NCBI GenBank assembly: GCA_029232285.1
Contig: JAOXFI010000016.1
Span: 1-64,000 of the forward strand
Direction of reading: 5' to 3'
From: Agmasoma carcini (nom. nud.)
Taxonomy: Eukaryota > Microsporidia > Thelohaniidae
Length of the DNA stretch: 64,000 bases
Made by a program: the position numbers and the translations under genes. How positions within the stretch are numbered: position 1 is the first letter of the stretch; each line of letters begins with the position of its first letter. The notes beneath the pieces are model-generated. The model had not been told where the DNA came from, did no database searches, and was given only the letters and a program-made list of their open reading frames with translations. Of the stretch, positions 1 through 10,086 are shown one piece after another.

Positions 1-180
1 GACTGACCACGACTGACCACGACTGACCACGACTGACCACGACTGACCACGACTGACCACGACTGACCACGACTGACTATGAGCATGACCGACTATGAGC
101 ATGACCGACTATGAGCATGACCGACTATGAGAATGACCGACCTGACTATGACTGACTATGATTGACTATGACCACGACCA
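1..180. repeat. Decamer minisatellite at window start
   Basis: About seven tandem copies of the 10-mer GACTGACCAC are followed by a 16-base variant (GACTATGAGCATGACC, about 3.5 copies) and then degenerate GACTATGACT-like units. The array runs off the left edge. Its unit is the reverse complement of the unit in the array at 4.27-4.57 kb, so the two arrays bracket the four-gene block as inverted flanks. No coding potential is seen. Confidence 0.95.
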
Positions 181-203
181 TATAATTTATTATTATTTCT
201 TTT

Positions 204-216
204 AAAAAAATTTTCC
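204..216 (+). promoter_or_regulatory. AAATTTT-like start signal of the ASE1-like gene
   Basis: A run of seven A then TTTTCC directly precedes the ATG at 217. The same arrangement (A-run, T-run, CC or GCC, ATG) precedes ORC1, HAP5 and MCM2 here. AAATTT-like and CCC-like signals next to starts are described in Microsporidia. Here this supports the chosen start. Confidence 0.55.
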
Positions 217-1677
217 ATGTCCAAACCTCAAACTAACATTCAAGAGAGGATAAAAATGTTATTTAGAGATGTAAAAGATATTATTGATGTTGAAAACATA
301 GCAAAACATGCATTAGATAGCAATGAAATACTTACAGAACTAGATTTAACTATAAATTCATTATCTAATGCTATTTCTAGTAAAAAAACTAAAATATTAA
401 AAGAAATTGATAATAAAAAAACAATAATAATGAAATTATGTGATTATTTAAATGTTAAACCTAAGTATAAAATTTATAAAAATGTAAATTTATATAATTT
501 AAGTGTTGAAATAGAAGAGAATAGATTATTAGCTATGAAACATAAATATGAAGTAAAGATTAATATAATAAGAGATGAGATTAAGACTATAAGTGATAGA
601 ATAGGAATTGATTTAAATTTATATTATAAAAATGATGATGATAATATAACTAATATAAATGATGATAATATAAATAATGAAAATAGAATGTCATCTATCA
701 ATAATAAAAATAATATAAATGATGATAATATAAATTTATATAATATAAATAATAGAATGTCATCTATCAATAATATAAATGATGATAATATAAATTTATA
801 TAATATAAATAATAGAATGTCATCTGTCAATTATGTTTTAGATAAAGAATTATCAATTCTTAAAACATTAAAATCAATTGAAAAGGATAAAGAAAAAAAC
901 AGAGAATTTTTATATAAAAAAATCAGTAAAATAAGTAAAAATTTATGTAAATGCATAAAATTTACTTATAATGAAAATATTATTGAATTAGAAATAATAC
1001 TTTTAAAGTTAGAAAAGGAATATAAAAAAATTGTTGAAAAAATTAATGCATTAAAAATTGAAATTAAAAATATTGAAAATATTTTAGAATTAAAAGAAAA
1101 TATTTATAATTATGATTTAAAAAATGAAGAAATTTCTTATGTAAATAATTTTAATTTTGATGTAAATGATTTATGCATGATTGAAGAATATAAAAAATTT
1201 ATAAGTGAAATTTATGAAAAAAATTATGAAAATATTTATGAAAAAACGAAAGTAAAATATGAAGAATTATGTAAAATATTTAAGATAAATAAATTAGAAA
1301 AAAATGACGATAAATTAAATTTATTAGAAATGAAAAATAAAATTTTTGAATTAAATTTAAGAAAAGAATTATTTATTTCAATAAATAAAACTATTTCTGA
1401 TAGAAATCAATTAATTGAAAAGATGCTTCAATTTGAACAGATTGCATCTGATCCTAAGAGATTATTTAGGAATTCAATTCAATTAAATAAAGAAAGTAAT
1501 TTTAGAAGAAATGCTTATCCAAGTTTATTAAAGTTAGAAGAAAAATTGATTAATGATTTAAAAGAATATGAATTGAAGTTTGGTGAGTTTTGTTCAGATG
1601 ATGAAAATTATTTGAAAAAAATTATTTTGGAAATTGATAAAAGGATTTTGAATAGATCAGTTTTTATAATAAAGTGA
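217..1677 (+). CDS. ASE1: Ase1/PRC1/MAP65-family microtubule-bundling protein
   Basis: This protein probably cross-links antiparallel microtubules in the spindle midzone, as Ase1/PRC1/MAP65 proteins do. The 486 residues are rich in Lys, Glu and Asn and largely helical or coiled-coil. The diagnostic family block is seen at about residues 399-440: LIEKMLQFEQIASDPKRLF, then basic residues and a Leu/Glu-rich helix. This matches the spectrin-like microtubule-binding core of PRC1 (EKMLEFE-x-x-ASDP-x-R). Residues about 149-206 are an Asn/Asp-rich low-complexity insert made of a 20-residue in-frame repeat (see the repeat entry). The protein is shorter than fungal Ase1 or human PRC1, as expected for a reduced genome. 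The start is the first ATG after an A/T signal. The 3' end converges on the Sen54-like gene 309 bp away. The family call is firm from the motif; the cellular role is inferred. Confidence 0.82.
   Translation: MSKPQTNIQERIKMLFRDVKDIIDVENIAKHALDSNEILTELDLTINSLSNAISSKKTKILKEIDNKKTIIMKLCDYLNVKPKYKIYKNVNLYNLSVEIEENRLLAMKHKYEVKINIIRDEIKTISDRIGIDLNLYYKNDDDNITNINDDNINNENRMSSINNKNNINDDNINLYNINNRMSSINNINDDNINLYNINNRMSSVNYVLDKELSILKTLKSIEKDKEKNREFLYKKISKISKNLCKCIKFTYNENIIELEIILLKLEKEYKKIVEKINALKIEIKNIENILELKENIYNYDLKNEEISYVNNFNFDVNDLCMIEEYKKFISEIYEKNYENIYEKTKVKYEELCKIFKINKLEKNDDKLNLLEMKNKIFELNLRKELFISINKTISDRNQLIEKMLQFEQIASDPKRLFRNSIQLNKESNFRRNAYPSLLKLEEKLINDLKEYELKFGEFCSDDENYLKKIILEIDKRILNRSVFIIK
661..833 (+). 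repeat. In-frame 60-bp (20-residue) tandem repeat inside ASE1-like CDS
   Basis: Units begin at 661, 721 and 781. The last two are nearly identical over 55 bp and the first is diverged. The period is exactly 60 bp, so the frame is kept. Each unit encodes NDDNINLYNINNRMSSI-like sequence. It lies in a low-complexity loop before the conserved C-terminal block, so copy-number change should be tolerated. Confidence 0.92.
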
Positions 1678-1684
1678 AGGTTAA

Positions 1685-1985
1685 TTTATAAAAATAGTAT
1701 ATTATAATTTTATAATAATATATAATAGTATATTATTTTCTTTATATAATAATAATAAATTATTTTCTTTATCATATAATAGTATATTATTTTCTTTATC
1801 ATATAATACTATATTATTCCCTTTATAATATAATAGTATATTATTCCCTTTATAATAATAAATTATTATTCCCTTTATATAATAATAATAAATTATTTCC
1901 TTTTCTATTTCCTTTATAATAATAAATTATTATTTCCTTTACTATTTACTATTTCCTTTTCTATTTCCTTTACTATTTACTATTT
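1685..1985. repeat. AT-rich short tandem repeats between convergent genes
   Basis: The space between the ASE1-like and Sen54-like stops is filled with imperfect units of the form TATAATAGTATATTATT(T/C)(C/T)CTTTA and TTCCTTTACTATTTACTA. No ORF is seen. Confidence 0.85.
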
Positions 1986-1986
1986 A

Positions 1987-2406
1987 TTATTTTCTTAAAT
2001 TATTATTTATATTCTTATTAATAACATGCCTTTCCACATCAATTAAACAATAATTTTCATCTCCTAAAACACAAACAATTTCTCTTTCAATTGTTTCATT
2101 AAATATTTCACTTTTATTTTTATAATTCAAAGTAGCAAATGCTTTATTTTTATTTCTATTAAAATCTTTATTTCTTATAAATATTTTTTTATCCAAAATA
2201 TTATATCCAAGATTTTTTATTTCAAAGTAAGATTTAAGAGTTAAGTCTTTTGGTTTATAATCTTTATTATATAAAAATAACATCTCATACATGTCTAAAT
2301 ATAATACATTACCTTCTTTAATACCAAAATGTCTATATTCATTCAGTATTTGCTTTGGAATATATTTTGAATTTTTTTTTTCAAAGTTTTGCATAAATTC
2401 ATGCAT
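1987..2406 (-). CDS. Possible tRNA-splicing endonuclease subunit (Sen54-like N-terminal domain)
   Basis: This is a 139-residue basic protein. Residues about 33-75 read YLDMYEMLFLYN, then a short charged loop, then LKSYFEIKNLGYNI. That resembles the N-terminal domain of Sen54/Sen34-type tRNA endonuclease subunits (a Leu/Tyr-rich helix with 'EALYL', then 'Y-x-x-LK-x-x-GY-x-V'). The C-terminal VCVLGDENYCLIDVERHV could be the beta-rich part of a minimal endonuclease fold. No catalytic Tyr-His-Lys triad is evident, which suits a structural subunit. It is much shorter than yeast Sen54, so it would be a drastically reduced version. The ATG at 2406 lies in a repeated ATGCATG context after an AAATTTTT run. 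It is convergent with the ASE1-like gene. Function is tentative; that it is a real gene is likely from its long open frame and island position. Confidence 0.5.
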   Translation of the reverse strand: MHEFMQNFEKKNSKYIPKQILNEYRHFGIKEGNVLYLDMYEMLFLYNKDYKPKDLTLKSYFEIKNLGYNILDKKIFIRNKDFNRNKNKAFATLNYKNKSEIFNETIEREIVCVLGDENYCLIDVERHVINKNINNNLRK

Positions 2407-2439
2407 GCATAAAAATTTATATAAAATAATTAAATGAGA

Positions 2440-2790
2440 ATTAAAAATAATTTATATTTATGCATCCATCTTTCACATATATTTATATAATATTTATGCA
2501 TCTATCTTTCACATATATTTAATATTTATGCATCCATCTTTCACATATATTTATATAATATTTATGCATCTATAATCTTAACATTATTTATTTATATTTA
2601 TGCATCTATATTCAGATAATTTATATTTATATAATCTTAACATTATTTATTTATTTTTATGCATCTATCTTTCACATATATTTAATATTTATATTTATGC
2701 ATCTATCTTTCACATATATTTAATATTTATATTTATGCATCTATCTTTCACATATATAATCTTCAACATATATAATCTTTCACATATATA
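2440..2790. repeat. Imperfect ~30-45 bp tandem repeat (TTTATGCATCTATCTTTCAC-type units)
   Basis: Roughly nine imperfect copies of TTTATGCATC(T/C)ATCTTTCAC followed by ATATATTTAATAT-like spacers fill the gap between the 3' end of ORC1 and the 5' end of the Sen54-like gene. An open frame on the + strand here is just the repeat translated. Any promoter of the Sen54-like gene must lie in or beside it. Confidence 0.88.
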
Positions 2791-2794
2791 ATTT

Positions 2795-3520
2795 TTATAT
2801 TTTCTTTATTTGATCAAACATTATCTTAAAATCTGCCCTCTCAAATGGTTTTATATTTATTTTCTTACACCCCATCAAATAACTTTTATAACAATCACTT
2901 CCCTCTATAATCTCATGATGTACACACTTAACCTCATAATCTTCTATTTTATTACTTCTTATATTTTCTATATTCATTTCATCACAACATTCACTAATTC
3001 TCTTAAATATTAATCTAACATCACCATCATATTTTCTACAAATATATTTAAGCATTCTTTTATCTAAAAAGTTGCATAAATTTTCTTTCCTTATCTTATC
3101 ATTTATAATATTCTCAATCTCTGATGACGAATACTTATTAAAGTTAAGATCACCTCCACTCAATTTATTACTGATCGTGATGATCTTTTTATAATTTTTA
3201 TAATAAAAAACCCTTTTTTCTTTATCAATAAATTCATATTCATCAATTACAACTAAATTACATCTTTTTACTTTACTTTCATACATTGCATTAACATATA
3301 AATGATTCTTTATGTAAATTGCAAACTTTTTATTTCCAATTGATTTCTTTTTTATTGCATATTCAACTGTTCTAGTTTTACCAGTTCCAGGACAGCCTGT
3401 AATATGCATCACTCTCTCTTCATTATTAAGAAACTCAACTATTCTTTTAATTTCATTATCTCTACCATATATGTTATCATTACTTGGATGGAATGCTTTT
3501 TTTATTTTACCAATGTTCAT
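2795..3520 (-). CDS. ORC1: Orc1/Cdc6-like AAA+ ATPase
   Basis: This is probably the ATPase of the origin recognition complex that loads the MCM helicase with Cdc6. In the 241 residues: an initiator box IYGRDNEI (18-24), Walker A GCPGTGKT (42-49), Walker B LVVIDEYEF (89-97), sensor 1 TISN (115-118), an Orc1-type stretch FNKYSSSEIENII (127-139), and sensor 2 DGDVRLIFKR (165-174). There is no BAH domain, and only about 65 residues follow the ATPase core, so the winged helix is missing or minimal. Yeast Orc1 is over 900 residues. Cdc6 has the same motif set and cannot be excluded. The gene is divergent from HAP5 with 302 bp between starts. An A-run/T-run/GCC signal (3521-3536) precedes the ATG. 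Its function would pair with MCM2 at 59.3 kb. Confidence 0.75.
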   Translation of the reverse strand: MNIGKIKKAFHPSNDNIYGRDNEIKRIVEFLNNEERVMHITGCPGTGKTRTVEYAIKKKSIGNKKFAIYIKNHLYVNAMYESKVKRCNLVVIDEYEFIDKEKRVFYYKNYKKIITISNKLSGGDLNFNKYSSSEIENIINDKIRKENLCNFLDKRMLKYICRKYDGDVRLIFKRISECCDEMNIENIRSNKIEDYEVKCVHHEIIEGSDCYKSYLMGCKKINIKPFERADFKIMFDQIKKI

Positions 3521-3822
3521 GGCAAAAATTTTTTATGTAAATGCATAAAAAAATATTATAAAAATCATAATAATTTATAATAATTTATATATTGAAAGTT
3601 TATGCATAATTTATATATTGAAAGTTGATACATAAATTTTAATTTTTTTCTCATAATTTATAATATTTTTTATAACAATTTTCTATCATTAAATTTTACT
3701 TAAAATAAATTTTTTCATAAATTTTACTTAAAATAATTTTTTTATCATAATTTTTACTTAAAACAATTTTTGATGATTTTTGAAACAAAGTTTTATATAT
3801 AAAAAAATTTCAAAAAAAAACC
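3521..3822. promoter_or_regulatory. Divergent intergenic region, ORC1 and HAP5
   Basis: This 302-bp AT-rich spacer holds both promoters. On the ORC1 side, AAAAAATTTTTGCC abuts the ATG. On the HAP5 side, AAAAAAATTT at 3801-3810 lies 12 bp upstream of the ATG at 3823. In between are short imperfect repeats (TTTATGCATAATTTATATATTGAAAG, and ATTTTTACTTAAAA units). Confidence 0.6.
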
Positions 3823-4224
3823 ATGGACAAATTCCCTTCTTCTAAAAAAATAGAATTATTTTGGAGAACTTCATTTGATAGGGCTTCAACCATTAACATT
3901 AATTTAAGAAAGGCTACCTTACCATTGGCAAGAATTAAAAGACTTATGAAGGTCGAAGAAAATATTAAAATGGTAGCTTCAGAAGTTCCAATTCTTTTTA
4001 GTCTTGTTGCTGAGCAATTCATAGAAGAATTGACTTTAAGAGCTTGGCTTAATACTGAGGAGAATAAGAGAAGGATTTTACAGCGTAATGACATTTGTTT
4101 AGCTATAAAAACATCTCAAATGTACGATTTTCTTATATTTATTAATCCTAAGCCTAATCTAGGAATAGAAGAGAACATCTACATTGATGATAGTATTAGC
4201 TATAATGATAAGGATGAGTATTAA
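3823..4224 (+). CDS. HAP5: HAP5/NF-YC subunit of the CCAAT-binding factor
   Basis: This is a histone-fold transcription factor that pairs with NF-YB/HAP3 and then NF-YA/HAP2 to bind CCAAT boxes in the nucleus. In 133 residues nearly every NF-YC signature is visible: ELFWR near residue 11; LPLARIKRLMK (33-43) starting the histone fold; then KMVASEVPILFS, FIEELTLRAW (66-75), EENKRRILQRND (79-90) and the tail MYDFLIFINP. There is no Gln-rich activation domain, only an acidic tail, so it is a core-only protein. The start ATGGAC follows an A-rich tract and CC. It is divergent from ORC1, and a minisatellite begins about 45 bp after the stop. The dimer partner is not in this window. The family assignment is secure. 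Confidence 0.95.
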   Translation: MDKFPSSKKIELFWRTSFDRASTININLRKATLPLARIKRLMKVEENIKMVASEVPILFSLVAEQFIEELTLRAWLNTEENKRRILQRNDICLAIKTSQMYDFLIFINPKPNLGIEENIYIDDSISYNDKDEY

Positions 4225-4254
4225 GTAATTAAATAATTGTAAATAAGTTATGTT

Positions 4255-4580
4255 ATATTGTGTTATTTAGTTAGTTAGTCAGTGATGGTCAAATATGGTC
4301 AAACATGGTCAAACATGGTCAGTCACGATCAGTCACGATCAGTCATGGTCAGTCACGATCAGTCACGATCAGTCACGATCAGTCACGATCAGTCACGATC
4401 AGTCATAGTCAGTCATGGTCAGACATGGTCAGATAGTCAATCATGGTGAATCATGGTCAAACATGGTCAAACATGGTCAGACATGGTCAGATAGTCAATC
4501 ATGGTCAAACATGGTGAATCATGGTCAGTCATGATCAGTCATGGTCAAACATGGTCAATCATGGTCAAACATGATCTCAA
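4255..4580. repeat. Decamer minisatellite bounding the first gene island
   Basis: More than 25 imperfect copies of a 10-mer: ATGGTCAGTC, ACGATCAGTC and ATGGTCAAAC variants. The consensus is the reverse complement of GACTGACCAT/C, the unit at 1-80. The array starts just after HAP5 and marks the edge of the gene-free region. Confidence 0.95.
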
Positions 4581-6339
4581 TCATGTAGCCATGTCAAGGT
4601 TGGTCCGAACGCAACAAATGTTACAATTTAGTATCAATTAAAAACCTTTTCACTTATTTTCGAGTATTATACAAAGAATTTTAAGTATCAGTCAAGCCAA
4701 TAAGTAAAAATTCCAAAAATTAAATAATAAAATGTAGAAGAAACAAACAACGAAGATAATAATCATACAATTATCATATTTCAGTAACGACAATGAAAAA
4801 AACATAGTTGTAATGCCTTTATAGATATAACAGTAAGACTTTAAAGACACCATAATATATTATAGCTTAGTGTTATTACTTTAACTCACCAGCTTATATC
4901 TTAAATATTTTTTCTCTTAAATGAAGACAAGAATCTGCCCATCGTTAGCTAGAGTTAATATAATTATACTAAGCGGTCATGATCCAGCCCTTGGCATAGT
5001 CCAATTAGTATTATTACTCTGTACCACTTAGAGGTCTAGTCTCTTTGTATAGTTAAATAATTTTTTAAAAAATATAAACCTGAAATCCTAAAATAATTGT
5101 TTTTTATGAACCTTCTAAACATATAAAAATGTTAATAAAATATATTTCGTTTTTATAATGTTTGTAGATAAGCAAAAAACCTTAATTAATTATATATACC
5201 CCATAAGGACCTTAATTAATTATTTTATACCCCATAAGGACCTTAATTAATTATATATACCCCATAAGGACCTTAATTAATTATTTTATACCCCATAAAG
5301 ACCTTAATTAATTATTTTATACCACACAAGGACCTTAATTAATTATTTTATACCCCATAAAGACCTTAATTAATAATTTATATACCCTTTAATGTTTGAA
5401 AACTGTTCTACACCCACTTCTCATTGTATGAATAATCTTTTAACATTTATTATAATAAAATTTGAGTTGACTAATACATTATATTAATATATAATAATAT
5501 AAAATATAACATTGTCTACCTAGAATAGAATAATAAACATAAGTAAACTAATCTAAAAATATTATTTACCAACACATAATTGTCTAATCCTTTACCTTAC
5601 ATTAACTCCACCACAATATAATTTCTAAGTAAGATCTTACAGTCACTTTTCATAAAACTTAAATTTTACTATATATTATATTACTTTTATGTTTAAATAT
5701 AATTTATAACATGCATTATGGTGGGTTTGAGCAGTTTAATCAAAAAGGTATATTGCTGACACCCTTGCATGTATCTATGTCTTATAAAATAGTTATTAGG
5801 TTACATCATATATTATATTTTTTGGCAACTCTGATGATTTATAAATGGAATCTTAATTATTATACTTGAAGAATGTTGTAATAATAAAAACCACTTTTTT
5901 CTATAATTTATCAAATTTTTATCGAAGACTAAAATACATGCTTATTTTTAGAGAAAATATTCAAAACCAATGACTACTTTACATAGCATTAATCTATATA
6001 ATATTATATACTTTAATGTGTAAAACAGTTATTACTTTTTTCATATAAGTAAATATAACTACATACATGATAAAAAAATTTGATTAGATCACCAATAAAT
6101 ATTCATTTTAAGAAATACAGTTTTTCCTCTGTTGCATTTAATGTTTAAACATATTTATACTCTACAAAGAGTTTAGACCATTACGTAGTACTAACATTAA
6201 AAATGAGCTAAAGAATGGGCGTGAGCATAATTATGACCTTGTTCACTCTATAAATCCAGTTTGCAACTGATAAGTGGATATCTCTCATTTATTGATATAG
6301 AAAAACAACCCTTCAATCTCGAATATATAAGCTGGCTGG
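4581..6339. other. AT-rich gene-free DNA with one 30-bp tandem array
   Basis: I see no gene here. The stretch 4590-5050 is somewhat less AT-rich than its surroundings and could be an old LTR, but no partner copy was found. A tandem array lies at 5178-5390 (listed separately). The rest is unstructured AT-rich sequence. Confidence 0.6.
5178..5390. repeat. 30-31 bp tandem repeat (ACCTTAATTAATTA... CCCCATAAGG)
   Basis: Seven head-to-tail copies of a 30-31 bp unit. It starts ACCTTAATTAATTA, continues with TATATA or TTTTATA, and ends CCCCATAAGG, with small changes in the last three copies. It is not coding. Confidence 0.93.
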
Positions 6340-6503
6340 TGTGATGAAAATTCTATGTAATTTTTTACCCATCAGTAACCAAGACAACAAAGATGTCCGC
6401 TCAGATGCTACAGGTCACAGCGGCACCATCAATAAACTATTCTCTAAAAAATTGATTTATTACATTTTCTATTTGAAATTTAACAGACTTCAGCCGGCTC
6501 TAG
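6340..6503 (+). repeat. Left LTR-like direct repeat of gypsy-type element A
   Basis: About 160 bp that recurs at 9931-10086 with clear similarity, including shared AACCAAGACAACAA, GCTCAGATGCTACAGG and CTTCAGCCGGC blocks. Both copies start at TGT, as LTRs usually do. The exact 3' end is uncertain. The translation MANNQDNKMYAQM... of the right copy is probably incidental. Confidence 0.7.
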
Positions 6504-9500
6504 TTAATGTGAATTCACAGCCACTAGTGATGAGATTAAATGCTCATATAAATATAAAGAAATAATACATAAACTTAAATATGCTCTGGAAACCAAATAT
6601 TTAAGCTTTATAGAAGAATTTACACATCTTAAAAAACTCAATAATTTGATGTCATCGAGTGGGTAGAACGTTTTAGATAAGTCGCCAGCAAAGTTAGATG
6701 ACCAGAACCAACAAGTATTCAAGTACTCTAAATGTTGTAGACTAAGCACAATACAAAGAATTCTCAAAATTGAGCACGTTTGATTCCATGCTCGACAAGA
6801 TTGTGAGTCTCCGTTACAACCCCATCATGCAGTACAAACTGCTCCAACCTAAAATAGATCAATATATTCGTATTAAAGAGTTTTACGAGGCAATACAAAC
6901 GAAAATTTAAGAATTAGCTTGTTATTAAAAAATATACCACATATGAAGTAAAAAAGAAAATATATTCTACTTTAAACCAGACCCTTTATACTTATTAGAG
7001 TTAAGAAAAACACAAAAATATGACATTGACTCTATTATTGAGTATGTTAAAGAATCGCTCTTGATGAATCCAAACCTTCTAAGAGCTACCAATGTGCCAA
7101 TATCACTAAATAATGCCCCTAACACCAATCTTAATAAAATAAAATGCTATTCATGCCACAAACCATATGGACATGACAATTAAGAACAAAAATATAATCA
7201 AAACACATTTAATAAGGAAAAATCACTCATGTGGAACGAGTTAATATAACATTAATTGTTAACTATGCTGCTGTTAACGCCTTGATCGACACTAGCACTT
7301 AAAACGATTTTATTTCAGAAATTTGCAATACGAACAATATTAAAATCGAAGAACCTAAAAAGTAAAGAAATAGATTTTATAGATAAAAGAGTCGGTAAGA
7401 TATTTAGAATATGGTTTATGCTCATTTCTCGTAAAGAAAGTACCTAATTTGCCTCTTAAAGTAGATTTCAAAGTACTTTATAATTTTTCTAAACTCATAG
7501 TATTAGGGCGCCTTTTATTATATTTCATTCAGTTACAATAATCTTTAAGAATATGAAATCGTTTAATTATAATTATGTTATACTCTTTGATAATGATTTT
7601 TACATTCCTTTAACCTATTAGTTACAAATTGATAGAAAAAAGGTCTCTTACTATTTTTAATTATAAACAAAACACTAAAAAGAAAGTAATGATTTTTTGA
7701 TAAGTATAAACGTTAAAGACCAACTTTCACTTCCTTTTAAACACTCTAAACCGATAGAACTATCTGCAGATACAGCCATACAACAAGCAAAGTATACAAA
7801 GCACATTTATTAAAAGGAAAATAATACAACCCTGTGATTCTAAATATTCGGTTCCCAGTTTTCCAGTTGTTAACAGAATCGGTTCCATAGTCTAATAGTA
7901 GACTACCAAGCCATTGATATAGTAACTTTTTGAGAAAAATACCTTTCCCTAATGTTTTGAGTTAGTTCCATCATTAAATCATGTATATCCAGAAGACCAT
8001 CATAAGACAGCTTTTGTTGTACCTGGAAGTCATTATGAATACTTATGTGTACTTTTGGCCTTTGGAATGCTCCAAAGTTCACCCCAAAGACTATCTACAA
8101 CATATTTGACGTCTTTGAGTCTATACAGGCATTTTTTTATCTACTCTAGAGATTTTGAACAACACTCATAACATTTTCTACAAATATTAGACCCGCTTAG
8201 GAAATAATATAACAATTAACATTGAAAAAAAAGTTTTTTACAAATGAAATATGTTATCTTAAGACAATGATAAACGAACATGAAATATTTCTATATACCT
8301 CACGCTTTAGGATTGATCAAGATAGACTCACACCAACGAATCCTAGATATCATAAACTGGTATCGCCTTTAAATCATTAATCTTAGTGCTAAAATTGCTT
8401 CTCTATACTCTAAATTACATAAAACAGTTCTGTTTACCTGAAAAGATAATATTAGTATAAAAGAAATATTTGAAGATATTAGAAAAAACATTTAAATTCA
8501 CCACATCAACCCAGAAGAAGAATTTTCTATTAAAACTCATTCTGATATAGTCGCCTTATTATATCAACAAGGCAAGATTATGGGTATCTACAGCTTAGAT
8601 TATCGTGGGTCAGAGAAAAATTACACAATCATGAAAAAAGACTACCTGACACAATTCAAAAGACATTAACATTTTAGAAATATAATTTTTCGCAGTAGAA
8701 TCAAATTATTTGTTGAAAATATAAATTTATTCCATAACACCAATTCAAAAATTTTTGATCATAGTTGGAAACTACTCTTGTGTAAATAAAATCATCAGTG
8801 GAAGCATAATAAAGAAAAAGACAACTTTCGTGCCAATACCTTGTCCAAATTATCATATGTTTTCACAAACGCTTAGTTGACAAAGGATTTATCGTAAAAG
8901 CAACAGAAGCCATCAGAACTTACTGCTCTTGTCGAATTAAAAGGTTTATGTGATGCTAACAGAGTCAGTAAAAGAAAATATACATAAGGTTCATACTATG
9001 ATTTCAGCCCTGTCACAACCCACTTAAGCATTTATATATCATTCCTAAGTTTAAAGCAACTTGCGATCACATCCAATCGAGCTGTAACACCTGTCAGTAA
9101 TTAAAGCACATAAACTAAATCTGAATTTGTCTCTTGAGACTTTTCAACAGATTCACCAATCGAATATATATCTAGCGACATTTTTGGGCCATGCCTAACA
9201 CAAGAATACCAAACGATATGAATATCAAGAATAATAATTTCTATATAGTAACTTTTACTGATTGGCCCCTAAGACTATCTAGATGTTATATAATACCATC
9301 GTATTACGACCATAGATGTGATATTGATTAAAAAACTGGTGTAGCAGATTTGGTATACCCAAAAGTATTATTGATAATAAAACCCAATTCCTAAGATACA
9401 ATGAAATCGCATTTAAATATGTTACAAAATTAAGCATATTACTACAAAGACATATAATCCTAAAGGAAATAACAACAATGAATTAATAAACAGATATTAA

Positions 9501-9930
9501 AGCAAATTCTTAGAGTAAATAAAAATAAAAAAAATATTAGAAGTTAATAATTAATTAAATGTAGCCCTTCAATGCAGCTACCACAATATTGTTTCTACTC
9601 TATAATACACCATTATGATCCACTAGATGTCCTTTCTATCCAGATTTATTGAATATACAAGCTAAATTATTAAGATTTGCCACTAACAATCAACACCAAA
9701 CAAATGCGTCAAGAAAGAGTCACTAGTACATAGCCAAAGATAAAGTTTATTAAATCAACAAAAAATTCAAAATTTGAAGCCTTATGGGAAGGTTCCTTCA
9801 TTATTACTGCAATTTCAAGGAATAAGAATGTGTTTGCTCTTGAGACTCTAAAAGAAAAATTTCTCTAACATTAAACATATAAGGCTCTGGGCCTATAGAA
9901 GGAAGGAGATAAGGGAAGAGGAAGATGTCG

Positions 9931-10086
9931 TGTTATAGAAATTCTATACATCAGTATGGCCAATAACCAAGACAACAAGATGTACGCTCAGATGCTACAG
10001 GCCACAACGGCACCATCAATAAATTATTCTCTAAAAAATTGATAAAATTTTATATTTGAAGTTTAACAGACTTCAGCCGGCACTAG
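9931..10086 (+). repeat. Right LTR-like direct repeat of element A
   Basis: The partner of 6340-6503. It starts TGTTATAGAAATTCTAT against TGTGATGAAAATTCTAT on the left. The right flank GCCGG and left flank GCTGG could be a decayed 5-bp target duplication, but the repeat similarity runs through that point, so this is uncertain. Confidence 0.7.

Larger units (their letters stand above)
6340..10086 (+). mobile_element. Degenerate Ty3/gypsy-type LTR retroelement A
   Basis: A dead element between two LTR-like direct repeats. In order on the + strand: a Gag-like region with a CCHC-type knuckle KCYSCHKPYGHDN (7142-7180, last Cys lost); a protease core ALIDTST (7279-7299) followed by a stop and NDFIS; reverse transcriptase pieces around 7850-8130 (HKTAFVVPGSHYEYL); RNase H around 8520-8960 (EKNYTIMKKDYL, KDNFRANTLSKL); integrase around 9140-9560 (SSDIFGP, YIVTFTDW, WCSRFGIPKSI, YNPKGN...ELINR). 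The order PR-RT-RH-IN is Ty3/gypsy. The RT is partly deleted and many stops and frameshifts are present, so it cannot be functional. Confidence 0.8.

Noticed and set aside
624..830. Minus-strand open frame of 68 codons.
   Set aside because: It is the antisense reading of the 60-bp repeat inside the ASE1-like gene.
3810..4094. Minus-strand open frame opposite HAP5.
   Set aside because: Shadow of HAP5, whose sense frame matches NF-YC throughout.
1..4580. CRISPR-like arrays at the window start and at 4.3 kb.
   Set aside because: The units are contiguous 10-mers with no spacers; they are minisatellites in a eukaryote.
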